Positions 52,677 to 61,931 of a stretch of DNA of 64,000 bases are shown one piece after another. Within the stretch, counting starts at the first letter, position 1. Each line of letters begins with the position of its first letter. The position numbers and the translations under genes were made by a program. Under the pieces are notes generated by a model. That model did no database searches and was not told the origin of the DNA. It worked only from the letters and a program-made list of their open reading frames with translations. This DNA is from Saprospiraceae bacterium (GTDB lineage: Bacteria > Bacteroidota > Bacteroidia > Chitinophagales > Saprospiraceae): positions 1,503,001 to 1,567,000 of the forward strand of contig JAWKLJ010000002.1 of assembly GCA_041392805.1 (NCBI GenBank), given 5' to 3'.

Positions 52677-53384
52677 TTAAGGCTTGAGATAATTTTCTGG
52701 GTCATCTGGCATGCCATTTTTAAGGACTTCATAGTGCAGGTGAGGCGCTGTGGAAATACCACTACTGCCCACTTTTCCGATGATATCACCCTTTTTTACC
52801 ATTTGGCCTTTTTTGACATTGAATTCAGAAAGCTGGGCATAAAGCGTTTGGTACACATCGTCATGCTTGATGATGATGCATAACCCATAACCATATTTTT
52901 CCTCCACCTCTATAATCTCGCCGGCAGCAGTAGCCATCACAGGGGTCCCTGTTGGGGCTGCCATATCGATGCCACGATGCATTTTTTCTACTTTCAAGAC
53001 GGGATGCATACGATTTCCAAAACCGCTGGAAATGGCGAAGGTCTTTGAAAGTGGAGACACATCAGGTGGATCCTGCTCATTAGCCCAGAGCATCGTGCTA
53101 AGTAATAATAAACAGCCAAGTGCCATGAATGATACTTTTTTCATCATTGAGTTGTTTTGATTGATTGATGTAATAATTTGTTGCTCAATTTCTTTGATTT
53201 CATCTTCTGGAAAAGTATCAAATGCCTGGGCAATGGCACTAGGAAAAGAGATGCCCGCCTTCATTTTATTTTCAATATCCGTACAAATATGGTCGAGTAA
53301 TTCTTCTTTGAATGGGGTATAGGATAAGCTGGACTTATCCAATAAGGCCTGGATAAGCGTGGTTTGATGATCGTTTAACTCCAT
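52677..53384 (-). CDS. Fusion of a cytoplasmic helical prefix domain, membrane anchor and M23 peptidase
   Basis: The 235-residue protein has three parts. Residues ~1-75 (LLDKSSLSYTPFKEELLDHI, then FPSAIAQAFDTFPEDEIKEIEQ) are a helical domain like the prefix found before FtsX-type permeases next to PadR genes. Residues ~80-100 (KVSFMALGCLLLLSTMLWA) form a membrane segment. Residues ~115-235 are an M23 domain with a complete zinc site, HRGIDMAAP and HLHYEV, plus FGNRMHPV. The start codon overlaps the padR stop (TAATG). The order PadR, peptidase, FtsX-permease suggests a permease that controls or is controlled by a peptidoglycan hydrolase, as FtsEX does with EnvC. Confidence 0.9.
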   Translation of the reverse strand: MELNDHQTTLIQALLDKSSLSYTPFKEELLDHICTDIENKMKAGISFPSAIAQAFDTFPEDEIKEIEQQIITSINQNNSMMKKVSFMALGCLLLLSTMLWANEQDPPDVSPLSKTFAISSGFGNRMHPVLKVEKMHRGIDMAAPTGTPVMATAAGEIIEVEEKYGYGLCIIIKHDDVYQTLYAQLSEFNVKKGQMVKKGDIIGKVGSSGISTAPHLHYEVLKNGMPDDPENYLKP

Positions 53385-53725
53385 TATGATGACATACTTG
53401 GTTTAGGATGTATGAGCAGCCCTATCAAACGGACAAATTCCTCGAATTCAGCTACTTTATTGACCGCGGCCTGACTCCCGATAGGGGTAAGTGCATAATA
53501 TTTGCGCACTCGTTTCCCGATTTGTTCTTTTTCGGTAATAACCAGACCATCTGCTTCGAGTTGGTGTAGGGTGGGGTAGAGGGCTCCCTCCGTCAATTGG
53601 ATTTGTCCTTCCGTTATGCCTTTTACCGTTTGGGTGATTTCATAACCATACATTCTCCCATTCTCTGCTAAGAGCTTTAGAATGATGGTTTTTAATGTCC
53701 CTTTTAAGAGTTCTTTGTTATACAT
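53384..53725 (-). CDS. PadR-family transcriptional regulator
   Basis: A 113-residue winged-helix regulator (MYNKELLKGTLKTIILKLLAENGRMYGYEI, cited as LLAENGRMYGYEIT; then LTEGALYPTLHQLEADGLV and RKYYALTPIG). PadR proteins repress their own operon until a ligand or membrane-stress signal is met. The open frame extends to 53815, but the ATG at 53725 gives the family N-terminus and lies just after a perfect -7 box. Its stop overlaps the ATG of the M23 fusion gene. An inverted repeat across the promoter is a likely operator. Confidence 0.93.
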   Translation of the reverse strand: MYNKELLKGTLKTIILKLLAENGRMYGYEITQTVKGITEGQIQLTEGALYPTLHQLEADGLVITEKEQIGKRVRKYYALTPIGSQAAVNKVAEFEEFVRLIGLLIHPKPSMSS

Positions 53726-53729
53726 AGGA

Positions 53730-53760
53730 CAAATATACATTAGAGTCTTATGTATTGCAA
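53730..53760 (-). promoter_or_regulatory. Promoter of the padR operon
   Basis: Reading leftward: TTG (53758-53760), a 20-nt spacer and TATATTTG (53730-53737), an exact -7 match. Transcription would start only a few bases before the ATG at 53725, so the leader is close to absent. Confidence 0.65.
53735..53755. promoter_or_regulatory. Candidate PadR operator
   Basis: ATACAT (53735-53740) and ATGTAT (53750-53755) form an inverted repeat with a 9-bp spacer, lying between and over the -33 and -7 boxes. PadR-type repressors use ATGT/ACAT half-sites, so autoregulation is plausible. Confidence 0.5.
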
Positions 53761-53830
53761 GGTTTTTTAACTTTTTTTTTGAGGAGGGGTTGTTGCAGGT
53801 GAAAAACACCTGCAACAGCCCCCAACAGCA

Positions 53831-56800
53831 CTACCCCGCGGCTGGCTGCACCACCTCCACCCAGCGCCCCTCTGCACGGGCATTGATCGTTTGGTCATAC
53901 ATTGCCTCGCAGGACACCGCCGGCAAATAAAAGCGCCCTTGGTAGGCCGCCGTCAATTGGACCCTGAAGGTCCGGGATTTGCCTTCTGGAATATCAAAGA
54001 AGGTATAGACCCGATCATCCCTGAAATCTTGGTAATCAGGGCGGCTAATGGCTTTGAAATTTTGGACCTCATCCATTCGGGTATTCAAGATTTCCCAACC
54101 GGAGGGGAAGATTTGATTGAGGGCCATCTCCTCGTAGGAAATACCTCTGGAGCCGGGGTTGGTAATGGTTACCTCGGCAATAAAATCGGAGCCCTGGGTC
54201 AAGGTAGAAGGATCGATAGCATTGCCATTGGTATTTTTGTATTGCACTGCTATCTTGAGGTTACTAGCTGCCGCATCTTCTAGCCCTGCAACGGGTTGTC
54301 CCCGGAGGATGACCCGGGCAAATAGGGTTGAATTTTCTTCGTTTTTGACCATGACTTTATCAATGTTGCCATCATCGATGGGAATCTTGATTTGGACAAT
54401 GGGGCTATTGGAACCGCCATTTACCGTTTGGCCACCGCCAATTTGGTAGGCATATTTGAAGGATTTGTTTACATCGCTATCCCCCACAAATTTACCAATC
54501 GCCAGCAGGCTAAAGGAAATGGCCTGGGTGTTGTACCAGCTCGAGCTGCTCAGGCGCTCAGAAATATATTTGACCAGGGTAGCTGCCTGGGTCTTTTTAT
54601 CCAACAAGACCAAAGTTTCTAGTATCATTGCCCTATCTCGTAGGCCGGAGCCGAAGGTATAAGACAGCTCAACGTAGTCTGCCACTTCGGTATCCAGTTT
54701 TTCTACTATGGCATTGGCCACCTCTGGTTTTCCGGCCAGTGCATAGGCTGCTGCGAGTTGCCAGCTTGCCGTTTTGCTGAGCTTTTTGCTTTCGCGGAGG
54801 CGATTCATAGCCGACAGGTTGGCTTTGCCAGCCAGTGCCAGGGTATAGAGGCGGTAGGCCTGCGACAATTCTGCGCTACCTTCACTATAAAAGCCATACT
54901 CGCTATCCTTCAGGTTCCATTTTTTGGCGACTTGATTTTGAAAATCAACCCAGCGGTCGAGCATGCCGGAAGGTAGGGTGTATCCTAGCGCCTTGGCTTC
55001 GAGCAGGAAGTGGCCGGCATAACTACTGGACCAATGGTTGGGGTTGGCCTCACCGGGCCAGTAGGCAAAGCCTCCTTGACTGGTTTGGAATAGTTTTAAA
55101 CGATCAATGGTGGCTTGTATATTGGCAGGTACTTTTTTCTTCTGGTTCTCATCCAGCTCCATTAATTTATTGACATATAATTGAGGGAAACCACTAGACA
55201 AAGTTTGTTCCAGGCAACCATAGGGGTAGTGAAGCAAATAATCCAGGCGTTTGCCGAGGTTAATGGGAGGGATATTGGATATCTCTAGCACTCCTTCGTT
55301 CGTACCTGGCATGCCAGCCGCGCGGAAACTTGGGTTCCAGGATTCGCCTGCTGCCAAGACCTTGTCCAGGACATTGGTGACATAAGGATTAGGATTTCGG
55401 ACCTGAATTTCAATTTCTTGTTGGGTATTTTCGCCACCGCCCTGAGCTTTAACTACAAAGCGAGCCACCCCGATGGCCTCCTTCATTTGTATTTCAAAGC
55501 TGACCAACTGATCGCCCGGTTTGCTGAATCGTATTTGCTGGCTAGCTGGGCCGATAATTTGCGCCAGACCACTTTTTTCTTCCAATTGAATGGTGGCATT
55601 ATTCACCTTATCGGTCATTGCAAAGACATTGACTGGCAGCTGAATTCGTTCCCCTGGACCTAAGACCCTTGGCAAGGTCGCCAGCACCATCAATGGCTTG
55701 CGAACGGGCGTAGATTTTTCGGCAGCACCATAAGCTCCTTCCCCAGCGGCTACCACCATGGTACGTACCGCACCGATATAATTGGGCAAAGTAATGGTGT
55801 GTTTAGCCTTTTTGCCTTTCGGCAATTGGAACGGTCCCAGGTGCATGACCACCGGTTTGAATCGATTGGCCTGATTGTCATCTTCACCTGGTGTGATTTC
55901 TCCGTCACCACCAATCGTAAGGATGCGTTCTAATTGCCCTCCATGGGCACCTAAAACCTGATCGTACATATCCCAGGTTTTGACGCCAAGGGCTTCGCGG
56001 GCATAAAAATGATCCCAGGGATTAGGCGTTTTAAAGCGCGTTAAGCCGAGCAAGCCTTCATCGACCACCGCAATAGTGTAGGCCATCGGTTTGCCTTTGG
56101 CTTCTTTGACCTCCAGTTCAAAGGATTTTTCCGGCTGTAGCTCCTCGGGCATCGCCAGCACCGGCTCCAGCTTGGTATTGGCGTCTTCTACGCTGACCGG
56201 GATGACCCCATACATCCGAATGGGAAGGTCATTGTTGACTTGTGCATGCGGTTGAATGAGGGAAACATGGGCATAGACGGTGGGCGCCATCTCCGCTGTT
56301 GTATTAAAGGAAAAAGTGTTTTCACCAGACTTGGCATCGGCCCAGAATGACTCCAGAACCTTTGTACCATTCTCGATAGTAATTAAGGCTTTGCCTGCCT
56401 CGCCAGTGGGGATGGTCAGTTTTACACTTTCGCCTACTTCGTAGGTTGTTTTATCCGAGCTAAAGGCCAACATGGCCAATGCACTGCGGTTTTGGTCATT
56501 TTCTTCGCCATACCAAGGGTAGCCGACATAAAAATAGTCTCCTGAGCAGTGGCCGCTGACCTCGTCACATACCCTTACCAGGTAGCGACCCCATTCTGAG
56601 ATGGTCAAGTTCCAATTGGCCTCTCCTTTCGCATTAGTGGAAAGGCTTGTTTTTTGGGTGGCATCATAATGGCTGGTAGAGTTATACCGCGACACCTCAT
56701 CATAACCATAATCCCACCACCATCGCCAATTGATCCGATAAATCCCCACATTAAGGGAATGATTACTGACAGGTTTGCCCTCCGGATCGACCACTACAAA

Positions 56801-59428
56801 ATCTATTTGACTGGCCTTGTCGATGTCTAATCTTTTTTCACCCCATTGTTTTTTGGGTAAACCAATGCCGGCATAGGCATTGTAAGGGTGATAGGGAATA
56901 CTGAAATTATCGGTGCTGAAATCCCCTCCTTTTTCAAAAACCCGGGTTTTGATATTGGCGACCATTTTGCCAGGAACGAGCACATTACCCAATAAGGAAG
57001 CATTTACAGTGGCCTTCCCGTCTTGGCTTAAAGCCCCATCAAAGATGGTTCTGGGTTCCTCTTCAAAGGCCCTGGCAGGGTCATCAAAGGTGTAATCAGC
57101 ATAGGTGTCGAAGCTGGTCTTTACGGCCCGGAGCTGCAATTCCACTTTGGCATTAAGGTCGCTCGCAGGAGCGCCGTGGAGCCAATTGACGGCCAGTTTA
57201 CCTTGCAGCGGTTCGTCGGTTTTGCGCAGCGCCGTTTTGCCAAAGTCGAGGTCTATTTTCAGTCGATTCGGCTTAATGGTTTCTACCTTCAGCAGTTTGC
57301 TAAAGGTTGCCCCACCGGCTTTTACTTCCGCCCGCCAATTACCCGTAGGGGCATCGACAGCGGTGCTAAAAGGCAGCGGATAAAGCCCCTGTGCATTGTC
57401 GGCACTGGCATATTTGACCTGTAGTTGCCCCCTCGGATCATAGACCTCCAGACTAATGGGATAATTGGGTGGCAGTTTGGCATTACGGTCTTCCAAAACG
57501 AAGTTCAAATAAATGGAATCCCCAGGCCGCCAGACACCGCGATCACCGTAAATAAAGCCCTTTAGTCCTTTCTGTGGTGCCTGGCCCGATACATCAAATC
57601 GACTCAAACTAAGGGCGTCTCCATCCTGCAATTTCAGGTAACCTTTTTGCGTTCCTTTTCGGGCAACGACGATAAAAGGTTTACGGTCTAATTGTACATT
57701 AGCCATACCTTTGGCATCAGTTTGAACCGTGCGCAAAGATTGCTGCTGATAATCAAAAAACTCGAGTTCAGCTCCAGATACGGGGCTGGCCGTTCGGATA
57801 TCGCTAATGGCAATGAAATAGGAATTGTCATTTCCTCCTTTGGCGATCAGACCCAAATTGGAAGACAATACATTTCGGCTGACGAAACGATCACTGTTAT
57901 AGTAGGCCGGTTTGCAGGGATCATCTCGATCATTCCAATTATAATCTTCATAATAACCATCAAGCCCATACCAACCGTCCATGATACTGACAATATTTCC
58001 CTCTTCATCAAAATTATCCGTTTCCGGCAGCAAGGTAGTCTCGTTGGAAGAGCCAGCATTATTTCCGCAGAAGTAATTGGTGTAGGAAGACCGGAAGCCT
58101 ATCCGGATTTGATAGATGGCTTCCTCGTCCGCTTCGATCAGCTTGGATAAGTCGAGGGCATAACGTGTCCAATCTCCCGCACTTGCATTGGGGTTGAGCT
58201 GCTTCAAATCTACTTTTTTCTGTAAAATGACCCTGCCCACGCGTCCCAGGTCATAGAGCCCGTCAATCCGATTGCTTTGAAGGAATTGTAAGATATTGTT
58301 ATTGAATATTTTAAATACTTCTACTTCCACCGCATTTAAGCTAATCGCTTCAAAAGGGAAAATCAAGCCGTCAGAGTTAGGTAAAATAACACCTTGCCCC
58401 ACCAGGCGCACCTCGGGTTTGACATCCTCTAATTTGATAAACCATTCACTGGGTTTTTCCATTCTTTTCCCCATGCTGTTTTTTACGCCAGCATTGACGA
58501 GCAAAACCCTTTCTCCGGCAATACGGCTGGAGGGATATACCCTGATCTGATTGTTCTCAACGATAAATCGGAAATTACCGTTAAAATCAGCCATAGTGAT
58601 CAGCCCATTCAAGTCTTGTTTCTCTTGTAGGGGATCCGAAAAATTGAGCAGAATATATTGGTCCGCCCCTCTAACCACGGTGGTCTCCGTCACCTTGAAA
58701 TCACCTAATGCCGGGACCTCAATTTTCCGTTCACCCTTGAGGTCTACATTCAAAGGACGGCCATTCCAGCTGAGCAACACCTCTGCTGCTTTATCTGAGC
58801 GTTGAATATCCTTGATGGTAAATTGGTGTTCCCTGTTTTCGCCATCATGGGTCCATTCTATGTCCAGGTTTTTCCCACGCTGGGTGGCACTAAGCAATTC
58901 AATGACCTTTTCGGGTTCAGCCACATCAGCAGTGAAAAGGGTACCTCGAAAAGCTTGTTTTTCTAAAGCGCTGGTATTGGGGGCAAAAAGCCCGTTGAAA
59001 GTCAGGTCAAAATATTGGTCTTTGGTTCGGAAGTCAAATTCAAAAACTTGGGCATCCGAAGGCAGCTGATCAAATAATTTTTTCAGTTGAACGGTAGAAA
59101 GATAACTCGTTGCAGAAGGCAAGGGTGTTTCGGGGTCAAAACGCAGGGTCATTTGGTCTTCCCAGCTGGCCTTTCCGGCAATCGCTGGCGAAAAACTCAA
59201 AATGCCATTCGCTTCCTGGCCAATTTCTTCAGGCGTGGCAACGGCACTGGCAAAGCGAACCCTGATGGGATTGGCCCTGGAAATAACGCCAGAAGTATAG
59301 GCATAGACGTATGCATTGACACTTTCTGGCATTTGGCGGGCTCTGTTTTCTTTTTTGCAGGAGGGGAGGATGACTAAGATGCTGCATGCGACAAAAAAAA
59401 GCGCAAACCAGCTTTTTAGGTTTTGCAT
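53831..59428 (-). CDS. Bacterial alpha-2-macroglobulin-family lipoprotein
   Basis: The 1865-residue protein starts with a lipoprotein signal (LFFVACSILVILPSC), followed by a string of macroglobulin (fibronectin-like) domains, an MG2-type region (GFIYGDRGVWRPGDSIYLNFVL; cited as YGDRGVWRPGDSIY), a bait-like region, and the thioester domain with YPYGCLEQ (C1405). The C-terminal part has the alpha/alpha toroid and the receptor-like domain (NPGSRGISYEEMALNQIFPSGWEI). It probably traps proteases that attack the periplasm, using the thioester to attach covalently. In E. coli yfhM is paired with pbpC, encoding penicillin-binding protein 1C; no such gene is adjacent here. Confidence 0.95.
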   Translation of the reverse strand: MQNLKSWFALFFVACSILVILPSCKKENRARQMPESVNAYVYAYTSGVISRANPIRVRFASAVATPEEIGQEANGILSFSPAIAGKASWEDQMTLRFDPETPLPSATSYLSTVQLKKLFDQLPSDAQVFEFDFRTKDQYFDLTFNGLFAPNTSALEKQAFRGTLFTADVAEPEKVIELLSATQRGKNLDIEWTHDGENREHQFTIKDIQRSDKAAEVLLSWNGRPLNVDLKGERKIEVPALGDFKVTETTVVRGADQYILLNFSDPLQEKQDLNGLITMADFNGNFRFIVENNQIRVYPSSRIAGERVLLVNAGVKNSMGKRMEKPSEWFIKLEDVKPEVRLVGQGVILPNSDGLIFPFEAISLNAVEVEVFKIFNNNILQFLQSNRIDGLYDLGRVGRVILQKKVDLKQLNPNASAGDWTRYALDLSKLIEADEEAIYQIRIGFRSSYTNYFCGNNAGSSNETTLLPETDNFDEEGNIVSIMDGWYGLDGYYEDYNWNDRDDPCKPAYYNSDRFVSRNVLSSNLGLIAKGGNDNSYFIAISDIRTASPVSGAELEFFDYQQQSLRTVQTDAKGMANVQLDRKPFIVVARKGTQKGYLKLQDGDALSLSRFDVSGQAPQKGLKGFIYGDRGVWRPGDSIYLNFVLEDRNAKLPPNYPISLEVYDPRGQLQVKYASADNAQGLYPLPFSTAVDAPTGNWRAEVKAGGATFSKLLKVETIKPNRLKIDLDFGKTALRKTDEPLQGKLAVNWLHGAPASDLNAKVELQLRAVKTSFDTYADYTFDDPARAFEEEPRTIFDGALSQDGKATVNASLLGNVLVPGKMVANIKTRVFEKGGDFSTDNFSIPYHPYNAYAGIGLPKKQWGEKRLDIDKASQIDFVVVDPEGKPVSNHSLNVGIYRINWRWWWDYGYDEVSRYNSTSHYDATQKTSLSTNAKGEANWNLTISEWGRYLVRVCDEVSGHCSGDYFYVGYPWYGEENDQNRSALAMLAFSSDKTTYEVGESVKLTIPTGEAGKALITIENGTKVLESFWADAKSGENTFSFNTTAEMAPTVYAHVSLIQPHAQVNNDLPIRMYGVIPVSVEDANTKLEPVLAMPEELQPEKSFELEVKEAKGKPMAYTIAVVDEGLLGLTRFKTPNPWDHFYAREALGVKTWDMYDQVLGAHGGQLERILTIGGDGEITPGEDDNQANRFKPVVMHLGPFQLPKGKKAKHTITLPNYIGAVRTMVVAAGEGAYGAAEKSTPVRKPLMVLATLPRVLGPGERIQLPVNVFAMTDKVNNATIQLEEKSGLAQIIGPASQQIRFSKPGDQLVSFEIQMKEAIGVARFVVKAQGGGENTQQEIEIQVRNPNPYVTNVLDKVLAAGESWNPSFRAAGMPGTNEGVLEISNIPPINLGKRLDYLLHYPYGCLEQTLSSGFPQLYVNKLMELDENQKKKVPANIQATIDRLKLFQTSQGGFAYWPGEANPNHWSSSYAGHFLLEAKALGYTLPSGMLDRWVDFQNQVAKKWNLKDSEYGFYSEGSAELSQAYRLYTLALAGKANLSAMNRLRESKKLSKTASWQLAAAYALAGKPEVANAIVEKLDTEVADYVELSYTFGSGLRDRAMILETLVLLDKKTQAATLVKYISERLSSSSWYNTQAISFSLLAIGKFVGDSDVNKSFKYAYQIGGGQTVNGGSNSPIVQIKIPIDDGNIDKVMVKNEENSTLFARVILRGQPVAGLEDAAASNLKIAVQYKNTNGNAIDPSTLTQGSDFIAEVTITNPGSRGISYEEMALNQIFPSGWEILNTRMDEVQNFKAISRPDYQDFRDDRVYTFFDIPEGKSRTFRVQLTAAYQGRFYLPAVSCEAMYDQTINARAEGRWVEVVQPAAG

Positions 59429-59564
59429 AGTTATTTTTATTGGTTTATGGTTTTTTGTACGACTTATAAGCTTTTTCGGCTAATTAGATCAGCCTAGATG
59501 TTTAAATTGAGATGATTTATAAATTTCGGCATAAGTTAAGTATTTTGGTCTTGATTTTAAAATC

Positions 59565-59732
59565 TAAGGAATGAGATTTAAATAAAGTATACAAAATTGA
59601 CGTAGGAATTTTTCCCTCTGAGAAGGCGAAAAAAACGAGCATAGCCTTTTAGCTACGCGAGTCTTTTTTCAACGCGGTCAGAGGGGAAAAGAACAAGTCA
59701 AGGTGTATACCTTATTTAGAACTCATTCCTAA
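59565..59732. repeat. 168-bp palindromic element, copy 5 of the bipartite-core family
   Basis: TAAGGAATGAGATTTAAATA and its complement at the right end (TTATTTAGAACTCATTCCTAA, ends only) enclose GAGAAGGCG(A)n-CGAGCATAGC-CTTTTAGCTACGCGAG-TCTTTTTTCAACGCGGTC. It is ~85-90% like the element at 8132 by eye, with paired differences in the arms. It lies between two divergent genes, ending 26 bp before the LON-domain gene. Confidence 0.8.
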
Positions 59733-59758
59733 TTATCAATCCAAGGATCTCTTTTTTC

Positions 59759-60394
59759 ATGAATGATTTTTTGCCCTTATTTCCACTAGAATTGGTCGTT
59801 TTTCCGGGGGAAGACCTCCATCTGCATATTTTTGAGCCAAGGTATAAACAATTGATTAAAGATTGTGAAGAGGGAGATTTGACCTTTGGTATTCCAGTAT
59901 ACCTTAATAAAAAACTAATGAATATTGGGACCGAACTGACCTTGGTATCGGTGGAAAAGAAATACTTTAATGGTGAATTGGACATTCGGACGAGAGGGCT
60001 TAATATTTTTAATGTTAAGGAATTTTACCCCATTGCACCGCGTAAATTATATGGGGCAGCAGATATCGAACGGCTTTCATTTGCAACAGATGAAGATTTG
60101 CAGAAAAATGAAAAAATCCTTGATTTAACACGCGAATTATTTCAGTTGTTAAACATCACTAAAACCTTGCCCGAAGACGCGAACAATTTCCTCACTTATG
60201 ACATCGCCCACCATATTGGTTTAACCTTGGCGCAAGAATATCAACTCTTGCAGATGCTGGATGCTTCTGAACGACAAGCCTTTATCCTATTTCATATGGA
60301 AGGCCTGCTTCCCGTGGTCAGAGAAATGGAAAATTTAAAGGTAAAAGCGCAGCTGAATGGGCATTTTAAACACCTCAATCCTCCTACATTGTAA
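59759..60394 (+). CDS. LON substrate-binding-domain protein
   Basis: A 211-residue soluble protein consisting of the N-terminal LON domain only (FLPLFPLELVVFPGEDLHLHIFEPRYKQLIKDC, cited as LFPLELVVFPGEDLHL and FEPRYKQL), followed by a helical tail. There is no AAA+ or Ser-Lys protease domain, so it is not an active Lon. Such stand-alone forms are thought to bind peptides or unfolded proteins; the partner is unknown. It starts soon after the palindromic element. Confidence 0.9.
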   Translation: MNDFLPLFPLELVVFPGEDLHLHIFEPRYKQLIKDCEEGDLTFGIPVYLNKKLMNIGTELTLVSVEKKYFNGELDIRTRGLNIFNVKEFYPIAPRKLYGAADIERLSFATDEDLQKNEKILDLTRELFQLLNITKTLPEDANNFLTYDIAHHIGLTLAQEYQLLQMLDASERQAFILFHMEGLLPVVREMENLKVKAQLNGHFKHLNPPTL

Positions 60395-60733
60395 GCCTGT
60401 TTATTTGAATAATCTTTAGAATTTATTTCCTATTTTGGCAACCGAAAAGCTATTTGAGCTGTTCAAAAAGATAACGCATGGGTGTCAAAAAGTTTTTGGC
60501 TCAACACTTTTTAAATAAAGGTCAGATTTGATGTAACTAGGGCGGGCCCCACCCTTCGAAAGAAGGTTCTCTTTGATGAGACAAGGGGATTACCGAACCA
60601 CATTGGCTGCCTTAAACCTGCTTTCTGGGGTCCAAAACATCCCTGACACTTGTGCGTTTTAATCTTTGGCCGAGCGAGACATCATAAGTTTAGCCAGGTA
60701 CGCCTCAGTAAACTTTTGAAGTCTGCGGCTGTG
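60395..60733. other. Convergent intergenic region, no gene recognised
   Basis: It lies between a rightward and a leftward gene. It holds a small GNRA-type hairpin CCTTC-GAAA-GAAGG (60554-60567) and an AAAAAGT / ACTTTTT pairing around 60490-60525. Scattered fragments such as ATAACGCATG and GAGACAAGG recall the bipartite-core repeats, but the arms are not recognisable, so it may be a decayed copy. No coding signal is seen. Confidence 0.4.
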
Positions 60734-61813
60734 TTAGTTCCCTTTCCTCGGTTTTATATCCAGAATCAGCGAAATAATATTGGAGAAACGATTTTGATTA
60801 TCGCCCACATCCGAAAAAGCATAATCAATTCTCAGGCTGGAGATTTTCAACCCTACGCCAAGGCTTGGGCGAACGGACAAGAAGGATGCCCCGGCAAAGT
60901 CTGTTTCTTGTTGGAATTGATTTACGCCGGTTCGAAGGAATAAAAAATCTTTGTAAGCAGCTTCTAAACCAATAGCTGGATCAATACTAAAAGGGTTGGC
61001 GGAAAGCAGGGTATTCCTTTTGCCATCAGAGGTAATAATCGTATTGAGTTCGGGGCGTAGGCTAAGCTTGTTGAATTGGAATAGATAGGAAACCCCCAGT
61101 ATCAATTGCGGCCGGGTAATCTCAACGCTACTAATGGGAATATCATTTCCAGTAATTTCGAGGGTTTCTTTTTCGTCCTCCGTGAAGTTAAAAGCCCAGG
61201 CATTAAAGGTGGTCGTAATATCCTTGGCCATGGCGCCAAACTGCCACTTGTTTTGTTGGTATTGAATGCCCAAATCGATGCCGAAGCCCCAGGCGGTGGC
61301 AAAAGGGCCTATTCTGCGATGAATAACCTTAACATTGCCGCCGTAGTATAGTTGTTTGGTCTTGATCGTCTTTCGGCCGGCATAACTGATGAGGAAGGCG
61401 TAATCGGCTGCAGAAAACTCTTTTACATTGTCGAAATTGACCGTTCCATCATCCTCATACAAACTCAAGGTATTCGGAATACCGTCAATCCCAAACCGGA
61501 TCAGCGATAAAGCCAGGCGTCGATCAGCATTTTTGAGCGGAAGGGTCACCCCTAGATAGTCATTTTTGCCTACGCCGGCAAACCACTCCGTATGCATGGC
61601 GCCCAACTGCAAGCCATTTTCTCTCGGAATACGGGCTAAACCCGCAGGGTTCCAAGCGGCGGCAGTGACATCATCGATACCTGCCACCATGGCATTGCCC
61701 ATGCCCTGCGCACGTGCACCAATACCGATGGAAAGAAACTCGTTGCTGTATTTTTGGCTAAAAAGCGGCATTGAAAAGCATAGGCCTATGCTGAAAAGTA
61801 CAAATCGAATCAT
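60734..61813 (-). CDS. PorV/PorQ-family outer-membrane beta-barrel
   Basis: A 359-residue barrel with a signal peptide (MIRFVLFSIGLCFSMPLFSQ). It has the characteristic start SIGIGARAQGMGNAMVAGIDDVTAAAWNPAGLA (cited as GARAQGMGNA and AAWNPAGLA) of the FadL-like PorV/PorQ family. PorV shuttles T9SS cargo to the attachment complex and PorQ helps release the sorting domain. Which role, if any, applies here is not determined, since many paralogues exist. Two likely T9SS cargo proteins are encoded in this window (930, 31883). Confidence 0.85.
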   Translation of the reverse strand: MIRFVLFSIGLCFSMPLFSQKYSNEFLSIGIGARAQGMGNAMVAGIDDVTAAAWNPAGLARIPRENGLQLGAMHTEWFAGVGKNDYLGVTLPLKNADRRLALSLIRFGIDGIPNTLSLYEDDGTVNFDNVKEFSAADYAFLISYAGRKTIKTKQLYYGGNVKVIHRRIGPFATAWGFGIDLGIQYQQNKWQFGAMAKDITTTFNAWAFNFTEDEKETLEITGNDIPISSVEITRPQLILGVSYLFQFNKLSLRPELNTIITSDGKRNTLLSANPFSIDPAIGLEAAYKDFLFLRTGVNQFQQETDFAGASFLSVRPSLGVGLKISSLRIDYAFSDVGDNQNRFSNIISLILDIKPRKGN

Positions 61814-61931
61814 ATTATTCAGGGGTTAAGGTTTGGAGGAAGGCATTGCGCTTCACAACTCCTATTATACGTTTGAAATGGTTTTATGTTATGTTGGATA
61901 TTCTTTTTTTAAGGGAAAGTAGGCGAACTGA

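Noticed and set aside
53891..59377. Many + strand ORFs of 60-150 codons opposite the macroglobulin gene
   Set aside because: They are antisense shadows of a long, clearly coding frame with recognisable domains.
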